A stretch of 64,000 nucleotides of DNA, taken from VRUE01 sp963840565 (GTDB taxonomy: Bacteria; Actinomycetota; Thermoleophilia; Solirubrobacterales; 70-9). Within the stretch, counting starts at the first letter, position 1. Every line of letters starts with the position of its first letter. Position numbers and translations under genes: made by a program. The DNA lies in assembly GCA_963840565.1 (NCBI GenBank), contig CAWIZH010000003.1:248001-312000 (forward strand), read 5' to 3'. Below, in pieces: positions 40,777 through 48,130 of this stretch. A model generated the notes under the pieces. It saw only the letters and a program-made list of their open reading frames with translations, was not told the origin of the DNA and did not search any database.

Positions 40777-42086
40777 AGACGCGTGAGATGGAGAGGGCGC
40801 TCGGCGCCGCCAACCCCGTCGGCCGGGGTCGGCTCGACGGAATCGACCTCGAGGCGATGGAGGCCGACCTGCTCGCCGATCTGGAGGCCGGCTTCTCCGC
40901 GCTGCTCGAGCTCGAAGCGGCACGCCCGCACCTTCGCCGCCCGAAGCGCTTCGCGCTTGCGCTCGGCTCGGCAGCGCTTGCCGTGACCCTCGCCGCTGTC
41001 CTCATCCTGGCCGGAGGTGGCTCCAACCACCCCTCGCGCGCCTACGGCGCCGAGCTCGTCCGCTTTGCCGAGTCGACGCCACTGCTGCTGCTCGAAGGCC
41101 CCGGCTGGCGCGTCCAGAACGTCTATGAGACGGGACAAGGTGCCTACATGCCTCGCAGCAGCAGGGGCACGGGGTCGATGGAATTCCTCACCGGCAAGCC
41201 GGTCCCCTACGAATCGGTGCGCGCCACCTGCGCCCACGAGACCGTGTCCAAGTCTGGGAATTTCCCGGTCTGCCAGGCCGAGCGCGAGTCAGGGATGCTC
41301 CCGGCCGCGGTGCGCCAACGCAAAGTCGAACTTCGCTGGTTTCACGGCTCACTGGAGGACTCACTCTCGATGGCTCATAAGGCGCCGCACCCACACGGCC
41401 AGCGCTGGATCAAGTTGCCGGTCCTGGACACGGCCGCCGACGTCGACACGCAAGCCGAGTTCTACGTCAACCAGGGCGAGCCAGGCAATCGTCAGATGAC
41501 GGCGCTCTGGTCCGAAGACGGCTACGTGCTCGAACTGAGAGCCGCGGTCCCCGATCTGGCCGCCTTCGAAGAGCGCCTCGACTGGCTGACTCGGGTGGAC
41601 TCGCAGACCTGGCTCGACGCGATGCCCGCGAAGGTCGTCAAAGCCGCCGACCACGATGCCGCGGTGCGCGAAATGCTGAAGGGGATCCCCGTACCCAGCG
41701 GCTTCAAGCCGTCACGGATACCCGACGAAGGCCTCACCACCAGCCGCGGCCAAGTGGCCGGCGCCGTGACCGGCATCGTCTCCTGCCTCTGGTTCCGGCA
41801 GTGGGGAGAGGCCCGCAGAACCGGCGACAGAGCGGCAGCCACCGAAGCCGAAGAGGCGATGGCAACCTCCAAGAACTGGCCGATCCTGCGCGAGATCGCG
41901 AAGGAAGGCGGATATCCGGCGAAAACGATCTCGGAACTTGCGGCGGATATGCCCAGCGGGAGAGGACGCCGCGGGTGGAGGTTGCTACCCCAGACAGAAG
42001 CCCTGGGGTGCGCCCGCTGGGGCATCCCGGTCCTGCCGAGAAAGCAGCGCCTTCAGCGCGAACGCCGAGAACTGCGGAGCTCGTAG
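40773..42086 (+). CDS. membrane-anchored partner of the sigma factor, CU044_5270-like
   Basis: The 437-residue single-pass protein has a cytoplasmic N-terminal part of about 65 residues (MEADLLADLEAGFSALLELEAARPHLRRPKR). A membrane helix (FALALGSAALAVTLAAVLILAGGG) and an extracytoplasmic domain follow. Layout and sigma-gene overlap match actinobacterial CU044_5270-type proteins, which take the place of an anti-sigma factor. The N-terminal portion is the likely sigma-contacting part, although no zinc-finger HxxxCxxC is present. The final 40 residues (after AADMPSGRGRRG) look less protein-like than the alternative frame and may reflect a natural or artefactual frame change. The gene ends before a strong terminator. 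Confidence 0.75.
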   Translation: MKTREMERALGAANPVGRGRLDGIDLEAMEADLLADLEAGFSALLELEAARPHLRRPKRFALALGSAALAVTLAAVLILAGGGSNHPSRAYGAELVRFAESTPLLLLEGPGWRVQNVYETGQGAYMPRSSRGTGSMEFLTGKPVPYESVRATCAHETVSKSGNFPVCQAERESGMLPAAVRQRKVELRWFHGSLEDSLSMAHKAPHPHGQRWIKLPVLDTAADVDTQAEFYVNQGEPGNRQMTALWSEDGYVLELRAAVPDLAAFEERLDWLTRVDSQTWLDAMPAKVVKAADHDAAVREMLKGIPVPSGFKPSRIPDEGLTTSRGQVAGAVTGIVSCLWFRQWGEARRTGDRAAATEAEEAMATSKNWPILREIAKEGGYPAKTISELAADMPSGRGRRGWRLLPQTEALGCARWGIPVLPRKQRLQRERRELRSS

Positions 42087-42101
42087 ACGCTACGACTCGC
42101 C

Positions 42102-42140
42102 CCATGGCCGGGTCGCCCGTATTCGGCGACTCGGCCATGG
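42102..42140. terminator. long hairpin between two convergent genes
   Basis: A 16-base arm at 42102-42117 (CCATGGCCGGGTCGCC) pairs with 42125-42140 at 15 of 16 positions across the loop CGTATTC. It lies between the ends of the membrane protein gene and the HU gene, which converge. It is probably a bidirectional terminator without a U tract. Confidence 0.6.
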
Positions 42141-42150
42141 CGGGAGCGAC

Positions 42151-42435
42151 TCAGCCGTTGACGGCCTTCTTCAGCTCCGCTCCGGGGCTGAACTTCGCCG
42201 CCGTTTTCGCGGCGATCTGGAGCGACTCTCCGGTCTGCGGATTGCGGCCTTCCCGAGCCGGCCGGTCGACCGTCGAGAATTTGCCGAAGCCGGTGAATTT
42301 GACCTCATTGCCGGCCGCGAGCTGAGCGGTGATCTCCTCGATCGTCGCGTCAACCGCCGCCTTCGCCTGGCCCGTCTCGAGCCCGGTCCGCGCGGCTACC
42401 TGCTTTGCCAACTCATCCTTGGTCGTAATCGACAT
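42151..42435 (-). CDS. hup: HU family DNA-binding protein
   Basis: This is a nucleoid protein of 94 residues that bends and compacts DNA as a dimer. MSITTKDELAKQVAARTGLETGQAKAAVDATIEEITAQLAAGNEVKFTGFGKF is the HU helical body, followed by the DNA-clasping arm (FSTVDRPAREGRNPQTGESLQI) and a closing helix. ATG 42435 is chosen, with AAGGAG five bases upstream, over the in-frame extension to 42486. It lacks the Lys-rich C-terminal tail of mycobacterial HupB. Confidence 0.95.
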   Translation of the reverse strand: MSITTKDELAKQVAARTGLETGQAKAAVDATIEEITAQLAAGNEVKFTGFGKFSTVDRPAREGRNPQTGESLQIAAKTAAKFSPGAELKKAVNG

Positions 42436-42522
42436 CTCGTCTCCTTGAATTAACGGGCGCAAGGCCCGGTCGGGCCTGCTGTGCACGTGGTTTCTACAGG
42501 CCCAGGCAGGCGGAGCGACCCG

Positions 42523-43665
42523 TTAGGCAGCGACCGGCACTCTTTCCTCCTCGGCTTCGAGCCCCGCGGCTGGCAACTGAGCGTCTCCCTGGCCCTTTCG
42601 GTCGGGGAGCGCGAGGCGGCAGATCTTCTTGACGACGCTGCCGAACTGCTTGCCCAGCGGGCCGACGTTGTAGGGGATGCCGTAGCGCTCGCAGATCTCG
42701 CGGACCTCGGTCGAGATTTCCGCGTAGCGGTTGGCCGGCAGGTCCGGGAAGAGGTGGTGCTCGATCTGGAAGCTGAGGTTGCCGGAGAGGATGTGGAAGG
42801 GACGGCTGCCGCTGAGGTTGGCTGAGCCGAGGAGCTGGCGGTAGTACCACTCACCGCGGCTCTCGTTCTCGGTCTCCTCCTCGGTGAACTCGTGGGTGCC
42901 TTCCGGGAAGTGCCCGCAGAAGATGATCGTGAATGACCAGACGTTGCGAACCAGGTTCGCGGTCGCGTTGCCGGCCAGGGGGAAGAGGAAGAACGGGCCC
43001 GAGAGCGCCGGGAAGATCACGTAGTCCTTGAGGGTCTGGCGGCGGACCTTCTTCCAGATCCCGCCGATCAGCTTGCGCTTGTCGGCGAGCTTCGCTTCGC
43101 CGGTTGTCAGGCGCTCGACTTCGAGGTCGTGCAGGGCCACGCCGTACTGGAAGAACAGCGCCAGCAGGGTCGCGTAGGCGGGGTTGCCCAGGTAATAGGG
43201 CTTCCAGCTCTGGTCCTCCGACATGCGCAGCACGCCGTAGCCGATGTCGCGATCCTTGCCGACGATGTTGGTGTGGGTGTGGTGCATGTAGTTGTGGGAA
43301 TGGCGCCACTGGTCGGCCGGGCAGGCGTTGTCCCACTCGAACTGCTTGCCGGAGAGCGCCGGGTCGTTCATCCAGTCGTACTGACCGTGCATCACGTTGT
43401 GGCCGATCTCCATGTTGTCGAGGATCTTGGAGAGCGAGAGGGCGGCCGTGCCGGCGATCCAGGCCGGCGGGAAGACGCCCGCCCAGAGCAGGCCGCGCCC
43501 GGCGACCTCGAGCCCGCGCTGGGCGCGGATTACCTTGCGGATGTAGTTGGCGTCGTCCTCGCCACGATCGGCGAGGACGCGCTGGCGGATCGCGTCGAGC
43601 TCCTCGCCGAAGCTCTCGATCTGCTCCGGCGTGAGGGGAATCTGACTCTCGGTTGTGGTGCTCAT
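42523..43665 (-). CDS. membrane fatty acid desaturase
   Basis: This di-iron acyl desaturase has 380 residues. The three histidine boxes are present: GHNVMHGQ (about 88-95), HSHNYMHHTHTN (122-133) and FQIEHHLFPDLPANRY near residue 315. They are set among hydrophobic membrane segments (LLWAGVFPPAWIAGTAALSL; YVIFPALSGPFFLFPLAGN). ATG 43665 is preferred because AAAGG precedes it. It is translated right after the ferredoxin-reductase gene (23 bases apart), which should supply its electrons. The set should introduce double bonds to keep membranes fluid. Confidence 0.92.
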   Translation of the reverse strand: MSTTTESQIPLTPEQIESFGEELDAIRQRVLADRGEDDANYIRKVIRAQRGLEVAGRGLLWAGVFPPAWIAGTAALSLSKILDNMEIGHNVMHGQYDWMNDPALSGKQFEWDNACPADQWRHSHNYMHHTHTNIVGKDRDIGYGVLRMSEDQSWKPYYLGNPAYATLLALFFQYGVALHDLEVERLTTGEAKLADKRKLIGGIWKKVRRQTLKDYVIFPALSGPFFLFPLAGNATANLVRNVWSFTIIFCGHFPEGTHEFTEEETENESRGEWYYRQLLGSANLSGSRPFHILSGNLSFQIEHHLFPDLPANRYAEISTEVREICERYGIPYNVGPLGKQFGSVVKKICRLALPDRKGQGDAQLPAAGLEAEEERVPVAA

Positions 43666-43688
43666 CTGACTGCCTTTCATTGAAGGTT

Positions 43689-44798
43689 TCAAAGGTCGAT
43701 TACGAGGTCGCTGAGCGGAGCGGAGACGCAGAGCTGGATCTCCACATCAGGTGCGGCGGAGACCTCTCCCGTAAGTAGGTTCTTGACGGTGCCGCTCCGC
43801 TTGCGGCAGGTGCAGGTGTGGCAGATCCCCATCCGGCATCCCGACTGCGCCGGGACGCCGGCTTGCTCGGCCTGCTCGAGGATCGAGGCGCCGCTGTTGG
43901 AGACCTCGAGGTCCGAGTCGGCAAAGCGAATCGAGCCCGTTCCGGGCTCACCGACGGGGAACAGGGTGGGGGGAACGAAGCTCTCGACGTGCAAGCGGTG
44001 CTCAAGGCCGTTGGCCCAGGTGCCGCGCACCGAGTCGAGCAGGGCAGGAGGGCCGCAGGCGAAGGTCTCGGCGGCGGCGAAGCTGGGGTCGCTCTGGGGA
44101 AGATGGGCCGGGCTGAAGTGACCGTCGATCTCGCCGGCGCCGGGCGCCTGCGTGTAGGAGCGGGTCAGCTTGAAGTTCGGGTTCTCGGCGGCCAGGCGGT
44201 CGAGCTCCTCGCGATAGATCGTGCGCTCGGGGTCGGGCGCGTACTGGATCAGCGCGATCTGCCCCGGGTGTCCCTCGGCGCAAAGCGTGCGCAGGATCGC
44301 CATCAGGGGAGTGATGCCGCTGCCGGCGCCGATCAGCAGGATCGAGTCGGGACGTACCTCGGGAAGGTGGAAGCCACCGTCGGCCTGCGAGAGGCCGATC
44401 ACCATGCCCGGCCGGGCGTGGTCGACGAGGAAGTTCGAGACCAGTCCCTCGGGGTGGCGCTTGACGGTGACCTCCAGCTCGCGGCCGGAGCCCTCCGGGG
44501 AGGCGGGCGAGTAACAGCGTGTGTGGCGAACGCCGTCGATCTCGACCGAGACCTGCACGAACTGGCCAGCGCGCAGGCCTCCCCAGGCGCGGTTGGGACG
44601 CAAGCTCAGGGTGACGCTGTCCGCGGTGCCGTGCCTGGCCGCAACCACCTCGGCCCTGCACTCGCCGATCACGAGGGTCGGGCTGATCTGCTCGAGGTAG
44701 CGATCGATCCCGTGCGGTCCGGCGATCGCGTCGAACAGGCGCCGGGCGGGAATTCCGCGGCGGCGAGACGGCGCTGTGGCTGTGGCTGTCGGACTCAT
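43689..44798 (-). CDS. ferredoxin reductase with C-terminal 2Fe-2S domain
   Basis: This NAD(P)H-dependent electron donor has 369 residues. The FAD/NAD modules show VTLSLRPNRAWGGLRAGQFVQVSVEIDGVRHTRCYSPAS and LIGAGSGITPLMAILRTL. The plant-type 2Fe-2S centre near the C-terminus is GVPAQSGCRMGICHTCTCRKRSG...IQLCVSAP. The start at ATG 44798 has a very strong GAGGAGGA ribosome site. It lies directly upstream of the desaturase gene and divergent from a MerR regulator, a recurrent actinobacterial arrangement in which reductase and desaturase form one acyl-desaturation system. Confidence 0.93.
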   Translation of the reverse strand: MSPTATATAPSRRRGIPARRLFDAIAGPHGIDRYLEQISPTLVIGECRAEVVAARHGTADSVTLSLRPNRAWGGLRAGQFVQVSVEIDGVRHTRCYSPASPEGSGRELEVTVKRHPEGLVSNFLVDHARPGMVIGLSQADGGFHLPEVRPDSILLIGAGSGITPLMAILRTLCAEGHPGQIALIQYAPDPERTIYREELDRLAAENPNFKLTRSYTQAPGAGEIDGHFSPAHLPQSDPSFAAAETFACGPPALLDSVRGTWANGLEHRLHVESFVPPTLFPVGEPGTGSIRFADSDLEVSNSGASILEQAEQAGVPAQSGCRMGICHTCTCRKRSGTVKNLLTGEVSAAPDVEIQLCVSAPLSDLVIDL

Positions 44799-44910
44799 GC
44801 TCCTCCTCTTTCCCTGGGTGTTTGGCAGCAGTACCCGTGCCGGAGGACAACGTAACACCAAATGCCGTCACGTCAAATAGCGCGCCGTCTTTCAGTGATA
44901 GGTTTCACAC

Positions 44911-45654
44911 ATGGCGACCACCACGCCCGAGAACGACTTGACGATCGAACAGCTCGCCGCGGAGACGGGGATAACCGTGCGCAACATCCGCTCGCACCGC
45001 GCGCGGGGACTGCTGCCCGCCCCCGAGGTGCGCGACCGCGTCGGCTACTACGGGCCCGAGCACCTCGATCGGCTGCGGATGATCCAGGAGCTGCAGACCG
45101 ATGGCTTCAACCTGAAGGGAATCGAGCGCCTGCTGAGCCAGAACCTGGGGCCCGCCGAGCAGTTCCTCTCCTTCAAGCGGGCGCTCGACGAGTTCGATGG
45201 CGAGCAACCCCAAACCTTCACCCGCAAAGACCTCGCCGACCGCTTCGGGACTGAGATCGACGACGCGCTGAAGCGAGCGATCGACGCCGGGGCGCTGGTC
45301 GCGATCGACGATGACCGCTTCGAGGCGCCGTTTCCCTCGCTACTCGACGCCGCCGAGGGTGTCGTCGCGACGGGCGTGCCACTCGATCACGCCCTCGCCG
45401 TGATCGCCAAGGTGGCGAGTCGCTGCAGGTCCGTCTCCCACGAGTTCGTCAAGCTCTTCCTCGACGACATCTGGAGGCCCTTTGAAGAGGACGGTTATCC
45501 GGAAGAGCGCTGGCCCGAGGTCCGGGCGGCGCTGGATGCGCTGCGGCCGCTGTCGCTGCAGGCCCTGGTTGCCGTCTACCGGATGACAATGTCCGACGAA
45601 GTCGAGCGGGCCTTCGGCAAGCAGCTCGAGCGAATGGCCAAACGCAAGGGCTGA
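44911..45654 (+). CDS. MerR family transcriptional regulator
   Basis: This dimeric activator/repressor of 247 residues has an N-terminal winged helix (LTIEQLAAETGITVRNIRSHRARGLLPAPEVRDRVGYYGPEHLDRLRMIQELQTDGFNLKGIERLL), a clear MerR DNA-binding domain. A longer than usual C-terminal region (about 170 residues) may sense a ligand such as a fatty acid. It diverges from the reductase-desaturase pair 112 bases away, and that gap contains AT-richer sequence (TAACACCAAATGCCGTCACGTC). It is therefore the probable regulator of unsaturated fatty acid synthesis. Confidence 0.88.
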   Translation: MATTTPENDLTIEQLAAETGITVRNIRSHRARGLLPAPEVRDRVGYYGPEHLDRLRMIQELQTDGFNLKGIERLLSQNLGPAEQFLSFKRALDEFDGEQPQTFTRKDLADRFGTEIDDALKRAIDAGALVAIDDDRFEAPFPSLLDAAEGVVATGVPLDHALAVIAKVASRCRSVSHEFVKLFLDDIWRPFEEDGYPEERWPEVRAALDALRPLSLQALVAVYRMTMSDEVERAFGKQLERMAKRKG

Positions 45655-45683
45655 GCCGGCCTAAGCGCGCTGGGGCGGTGCGG

Positions 45684-46112
45684 TCAGGGAGCCGGCTCGC
45701 CCCACGCGGTGGCGACCAGCGAGCGGGAGCCGCCGTGATCGCGGTGCTCGCACAAGTAGATGCCCTGCCAGGTCCCGAGCGCGGGGCGCCCATCGCTGAG
45801 CGGCAGCGTCAGCGATGGGCCCAGCAGGGCCGCCTTGACGTGAGCGGGCATGTCGTCGTCGCCCTCCAGGGTGTGGGTCCAGTACGGGGCGCGTTCGGGA
45901 ACGGCGCGATCGAACCAGACCTCGAAGTCGTGCCGTACTTCCGGCGAGGCGTTCTCGCTCAAGGTCAAGGAGGCCGAGGTGTGCTGGATCAGCAGGTGCA
46001 GTATCCCGACCGAGATCCCCTCCAGCTCGGGAAGGGCATCGAGTACCTCCGCCGTGACCAGGTGAAAGCCGCGCGGGCGCGCCTGCAGCCGGATCTTTCG
46101 CTGAATCCACAT
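45684..46112 (-). CDS. YjbQ-family (UPF0047) protein
   Basis: This 142-residue beta-barrel-like protein has the signature ILHLLIQHTSASLTLSENASPEVRHDFEVWFDRAVPE...YWTHTLEGDDDMPAHVKAALLGPSLTLPLSDGRPALGTWQGIYLCEHRDHGGSRSLVATAWGE, with conserved His/Asp that may bind metal. Some members show weak thiamine-phosphate synthase activity, but the physiological role is open. The start at ATG 46112 (MWIQRKIRLQ) matches family length, with ATG 46133 as an alternative. Confidence 0.9.
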   Translation of the reverse strand: MWIQRKIRLQARPRGFHLVTAEVLDALPELEGISVGILHLLIQHTSASLTLSENASPEVRHDFEVWFDRAVPERAPYWTHTLEGDDDMPAHVKAALLGPSLTLPLSDGRPALGTWQGIYLCEHRDHGGSRSLVATAWGEPAP

Positions 46113-46170
46113 CGGTACGGCAATAAGTGTCATCCTCGCACCGGAGAGAACCCCAGCCAAGGAGAACGCT

Positions 46171-46464
46171 ATGTACGCACGAGTTGCAACGTTCACGGGC
46201 GGCGACGGAGCAAAGGCCGCCGCCGAGATCAGGGAGCGAAACGAGACCGAGGGCGGACCGCCGCCAGGGGTGCCGGCCAAAAAGCTCCTGCTCCTCAACG
46301 GCACCGACGGTAAGACGCTGGCGATCGCCTTCTTCGAGAGCGAGGACGACTACCGCCAGGGCGACGAGACGCTGAACTCGATGTCGCCGCCGAGCGGAGA
46401 GAACACCATGGGGGAGCGCGCCAGTGTTGAGAAGTTCGAGGTGGTGCTGGAACTGGAGGCGTGA
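46171..46464 (+). CDS. small conserved protein, possible ABM-like fold
   Basis: The cytoplasmic protein of 97 residues has MYARVATFTGGDGAKAAAEIRERNETEGGPPPGVPAKKLLLLNGTDGKTLAIAFFESEDDYRQGDETLNSMSPP. Its strand-helix-strand-strand pattern recalls the dimeric alpha-beta barrel (antibiotic biosynthesis monooxygenase-like) fold. AAGGAG lies 6 bases before the ATG. The last bases overlap the acetyltransferase gene. No catalytic residue stands out. Confidence 0.6.
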   Translation: MYARVATFTGGDGAKAAAEIRERNETEGGPPPGVPAKKLLLLNGTDGKTLAIAFFESEDDYRQGDETLNSMSPPSGENTMGERASVEKFEVVLELEA

Positions 46465-46775
46465 GCGCCGCTCAGATCGCTGTCGTCGACAACACCGGCG
46501 CCGAGCGCTACGAGATCCAGGTCGATGGTGAGCCGGCCGGCTTTCTGCAGTACCGGCTGCTGCCTGGGTTGATCGAGCTGGTGCACACGGAGATCGACGA
46601 AGAGTTCGAGGGGCGGGGACTCGGCAGCCGCCTGATCTCGTTCGCCTTGGACGATGCGCGGGAGCGGAAGCTGGCGGTGCTGCCGTTCTGCCCCTTCGTC
46701 AACGACTACATTCGACGGCATCGTCAGTACCTCGACCTCGTCCCCGAGGGACGGCGCCAGGACTTCGAACTCTGA
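46461..46775 (+). CDS. GNAT-like N-acetyltransferase (YjdJ-type)
   Basis: This short acetyltransferase-like protein of 104 residues carries the acetyl-CoA loop EFEGRGLGSRLISFALDDARERKLAVLPFCPFVNDYIRRHRQYLDLV, characteristic of the compact GCN5-related family PF14542 (YjdJ). The N-terminal strand pair YEIQVDGEPAGFLQYRLLPGLIELVHTEI fits. The GTG start overlaps the preceding gene by four bases. The acceptor substrate is unknown. Confidence 0.85.
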   Translation: MSAAQIAVVDNTGAERYEIQVDGEPAGFLQYRLLPGLIELVHTEIDEEFEGRGLGSRLISFALDDARERKLAVLPFCPFVNDYIRRHRQYLDLVPEGRRQDFEL

Positions 46776-46778
46776 CCC

Positions 46779-47327
46779 TCAGACCGTTAGGTGTCCGGCG
46801 GCGAGGGACTCCGCAACGACGTCGGCTGCCTGCTCAGGGGTTCTGCCCTCTAGGTCAATGACGTTCGGCTCGAAATCGCCGAGGTCCTCGAAATTCCGCC
46901 AAAGCCGCTCGATCGCCTCGGGGTCGGCAAGCGGCTCGTCTTCGCGACCCTGCGCTCGCGCCAGGCACACCGAAAGGGGCTCGCGAAGCACGGCGTAGGA
47001 GACCTGGGACCCCGCCTCATGTAGAGCAATACGCAGGGGCTCGAGGAACCAGCCCGGGATCACGATGCCGTCGATGATTGTGAAGTAGCCCGCCGCCGCG
47101 TAGCCGGCTGCAGCGTCGCCGACGATCCGCATCACAGCCTTGTTCTGCTCGTGTGACTCTGGCTTCCACGGCTCGACGTAGCCGGAGCGGATGAAGCGAA
47201 AGAACAGGTCGGACTCAAGGTGAACGGCGCGAGCCGAGCGGCCGGCGAGGATCCCGGCCGTCGTCGTCTTGCCGACTCCGGGAGGTCCAGTGAGGATCAG
47301 GACTGGAGTCTCGAGCGAAGGCTTCAT
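46779..47327 (-). CDS. P-loop nucleotide kinase-like protein (AAA_33/zeta-like)
   Basis: This ATP-binding protein of 182 residues has Walker A GPPGVGKTTTAG near the N-terminus. It also has ARAVHLESDLFFRFIRSGYVEPW (an HxESD/xF substrate loop) and IIDGIVIPGWFLEPL, and closes with VIDLEGRTPEQAADVVAESL. This resembles small phosphotransferases such as the zeta-toxin/chloramphenicol-phosphotransferase group. The start at ATG 47327 is only four bases after the stop of the PIN toxin gene, so antitoxin, toxin and kinase appear to be one transcript. Whether it belongs functionally to the module is unknown. Confidence 0.75.
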   Translation of the reverse strand: MKPSLETPVLILTGPPGVGKTTTAGILAGRSARAVHLESDLFFRFIRSGYVEPWKPESHEQNKAVMRIVGDAAAGYAAAGYFTIIDGIVIPGWFLEPLRIALHEAGSQVSYAVLREPLSVCLARAQGREDEPLADPEAIERLWRNFEDLGDFEPNVIDLEGRTPEQAADVVAESLAAGHLTV

Positions 47328-47331
47328 CCGC

Positions 47332-47769
47332 TTAGGAAGGTTCTGAGATCCAGTGCGCTTCGACCCCAAGGTGATCGCCCAAGCGCTCTAGGTGTTGGTC
47401 GAAGTGCAGGATGTCGACGCTCGCGTCCTGAGCTGCGGCGGCAACTGTCAGGTCCGCAAGGGGGAAGCGATGGAAGCCGTGGGAGCCGGCAGTTGCCAGC
47501 TCGCGCATCGTTGCCAGGACGGTGCGCTGGACGCTGCGGTCCACGGGGATCTCGCGAAGACCGTCAAGCGTGTGCTCGACACTGGCGATCCCTTCCGATC
47601 CGCGCGCATCGACGGTCAGCTCGTAGCGCACCGGCCAGCACCAGCAAACATCGCCGCGCTCCACAGCGGCCAGCAGCAGTTCGCGCGCCTTGGCATCGCG
47701 GCGTGCCCGCATCCAGGCGGAGGTATCCGCCAGCACCGGACCGGACCCTTGCCAAAGCCGGACGGGCAT
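47332..47769 (-). CDS. PIN-domain toxin (VapC type)
   Basis: The 145-residue PIN-domain protein is likely a ribonuclease toxin. The acidic sites are VLADTSAWMRARRD, VRYELTVDARG, FPLADLTVAAAAQ and DILHFDQHLERL. Its ATG overlaps the antitoxin TGA by one base (TGATG). It is followed four bases later by the kinase gene. It differs from the two other PIN toxins in the window, so the three are independent acquisitions or old paralogues. Confidence 0.85.
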   Translation of the reverse strand: MPVRLWQGSGPVLADTSAWMRARRDAKARELLLAAVERGDVCWCWPVRYELTVDARGSEGIASVEHTLDGLREIPVDRSVQRTVLATMRELATAGSHGFHRFPLADLTVAAAAQDASVDILHFDQHLERLGDHLGVEAHWISEPS

Positions 47770-48041
47770 CAGGTCGCGGGTGGCGCGTTCAAGCGATCAA
47801 CCGCGGCGAGGTCGAGGTCGAACCGCTCTCCGTCCATCGCCTCGAACAGCGCCTCTGCGGCGAGGCGGCGGTTGCGGCCGGCCTCGATCTCAGCCTCTGC
47901 ACCCTCGACGGCGAGGCGACGAAGCAGCGTCGCATCGGCCTCGCGGGTGCCCGTCGCCGCACGCACACGGGCCAGCGCCTCCCCCAACTCGGGGTCGGCG
48001 GTGACGGCGATTCGCGGGTGCTTGGAAGGCATCGTCAGCAT
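47769..48041 (-). CDS. VapB-type antitoxin
   Basis: The antitoxin of 90 residues reads MLTMPSKHPRIAVTADPELGEALARVRAATGTREADATLLRRLAVEGAEAEIEAGRNRRLAAEALFEAMDGERFDLDLAAVDRL. The first half fits a short RHH-like beta strand plus helices, and the second is the toxin-wrapping tail. ATG 48041 is selected because AAGGAG sits seven bases upstream. A plausible promoter lies in 48070-48110. It leads a three-gene minus-strand operon. Confidence 0.75.
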   Translation of the reverse strand: MLTMPSKHPRIAVTADPELGEALARVRAATGTREADATLLRRLAVEGAEAEIEAGRNRRLAAEALFEAMDGERFDLDLAAVDRLNAPPAT

Positions 48042-48130
48042 AGTGTAGCTCCTTGGTGTTACTCGCAAGGGGCGGAGTGAAACTATCGGCTACTCGCTGT
48101 CGCGCAACAAGACCCGGGAATAGCGATTGG

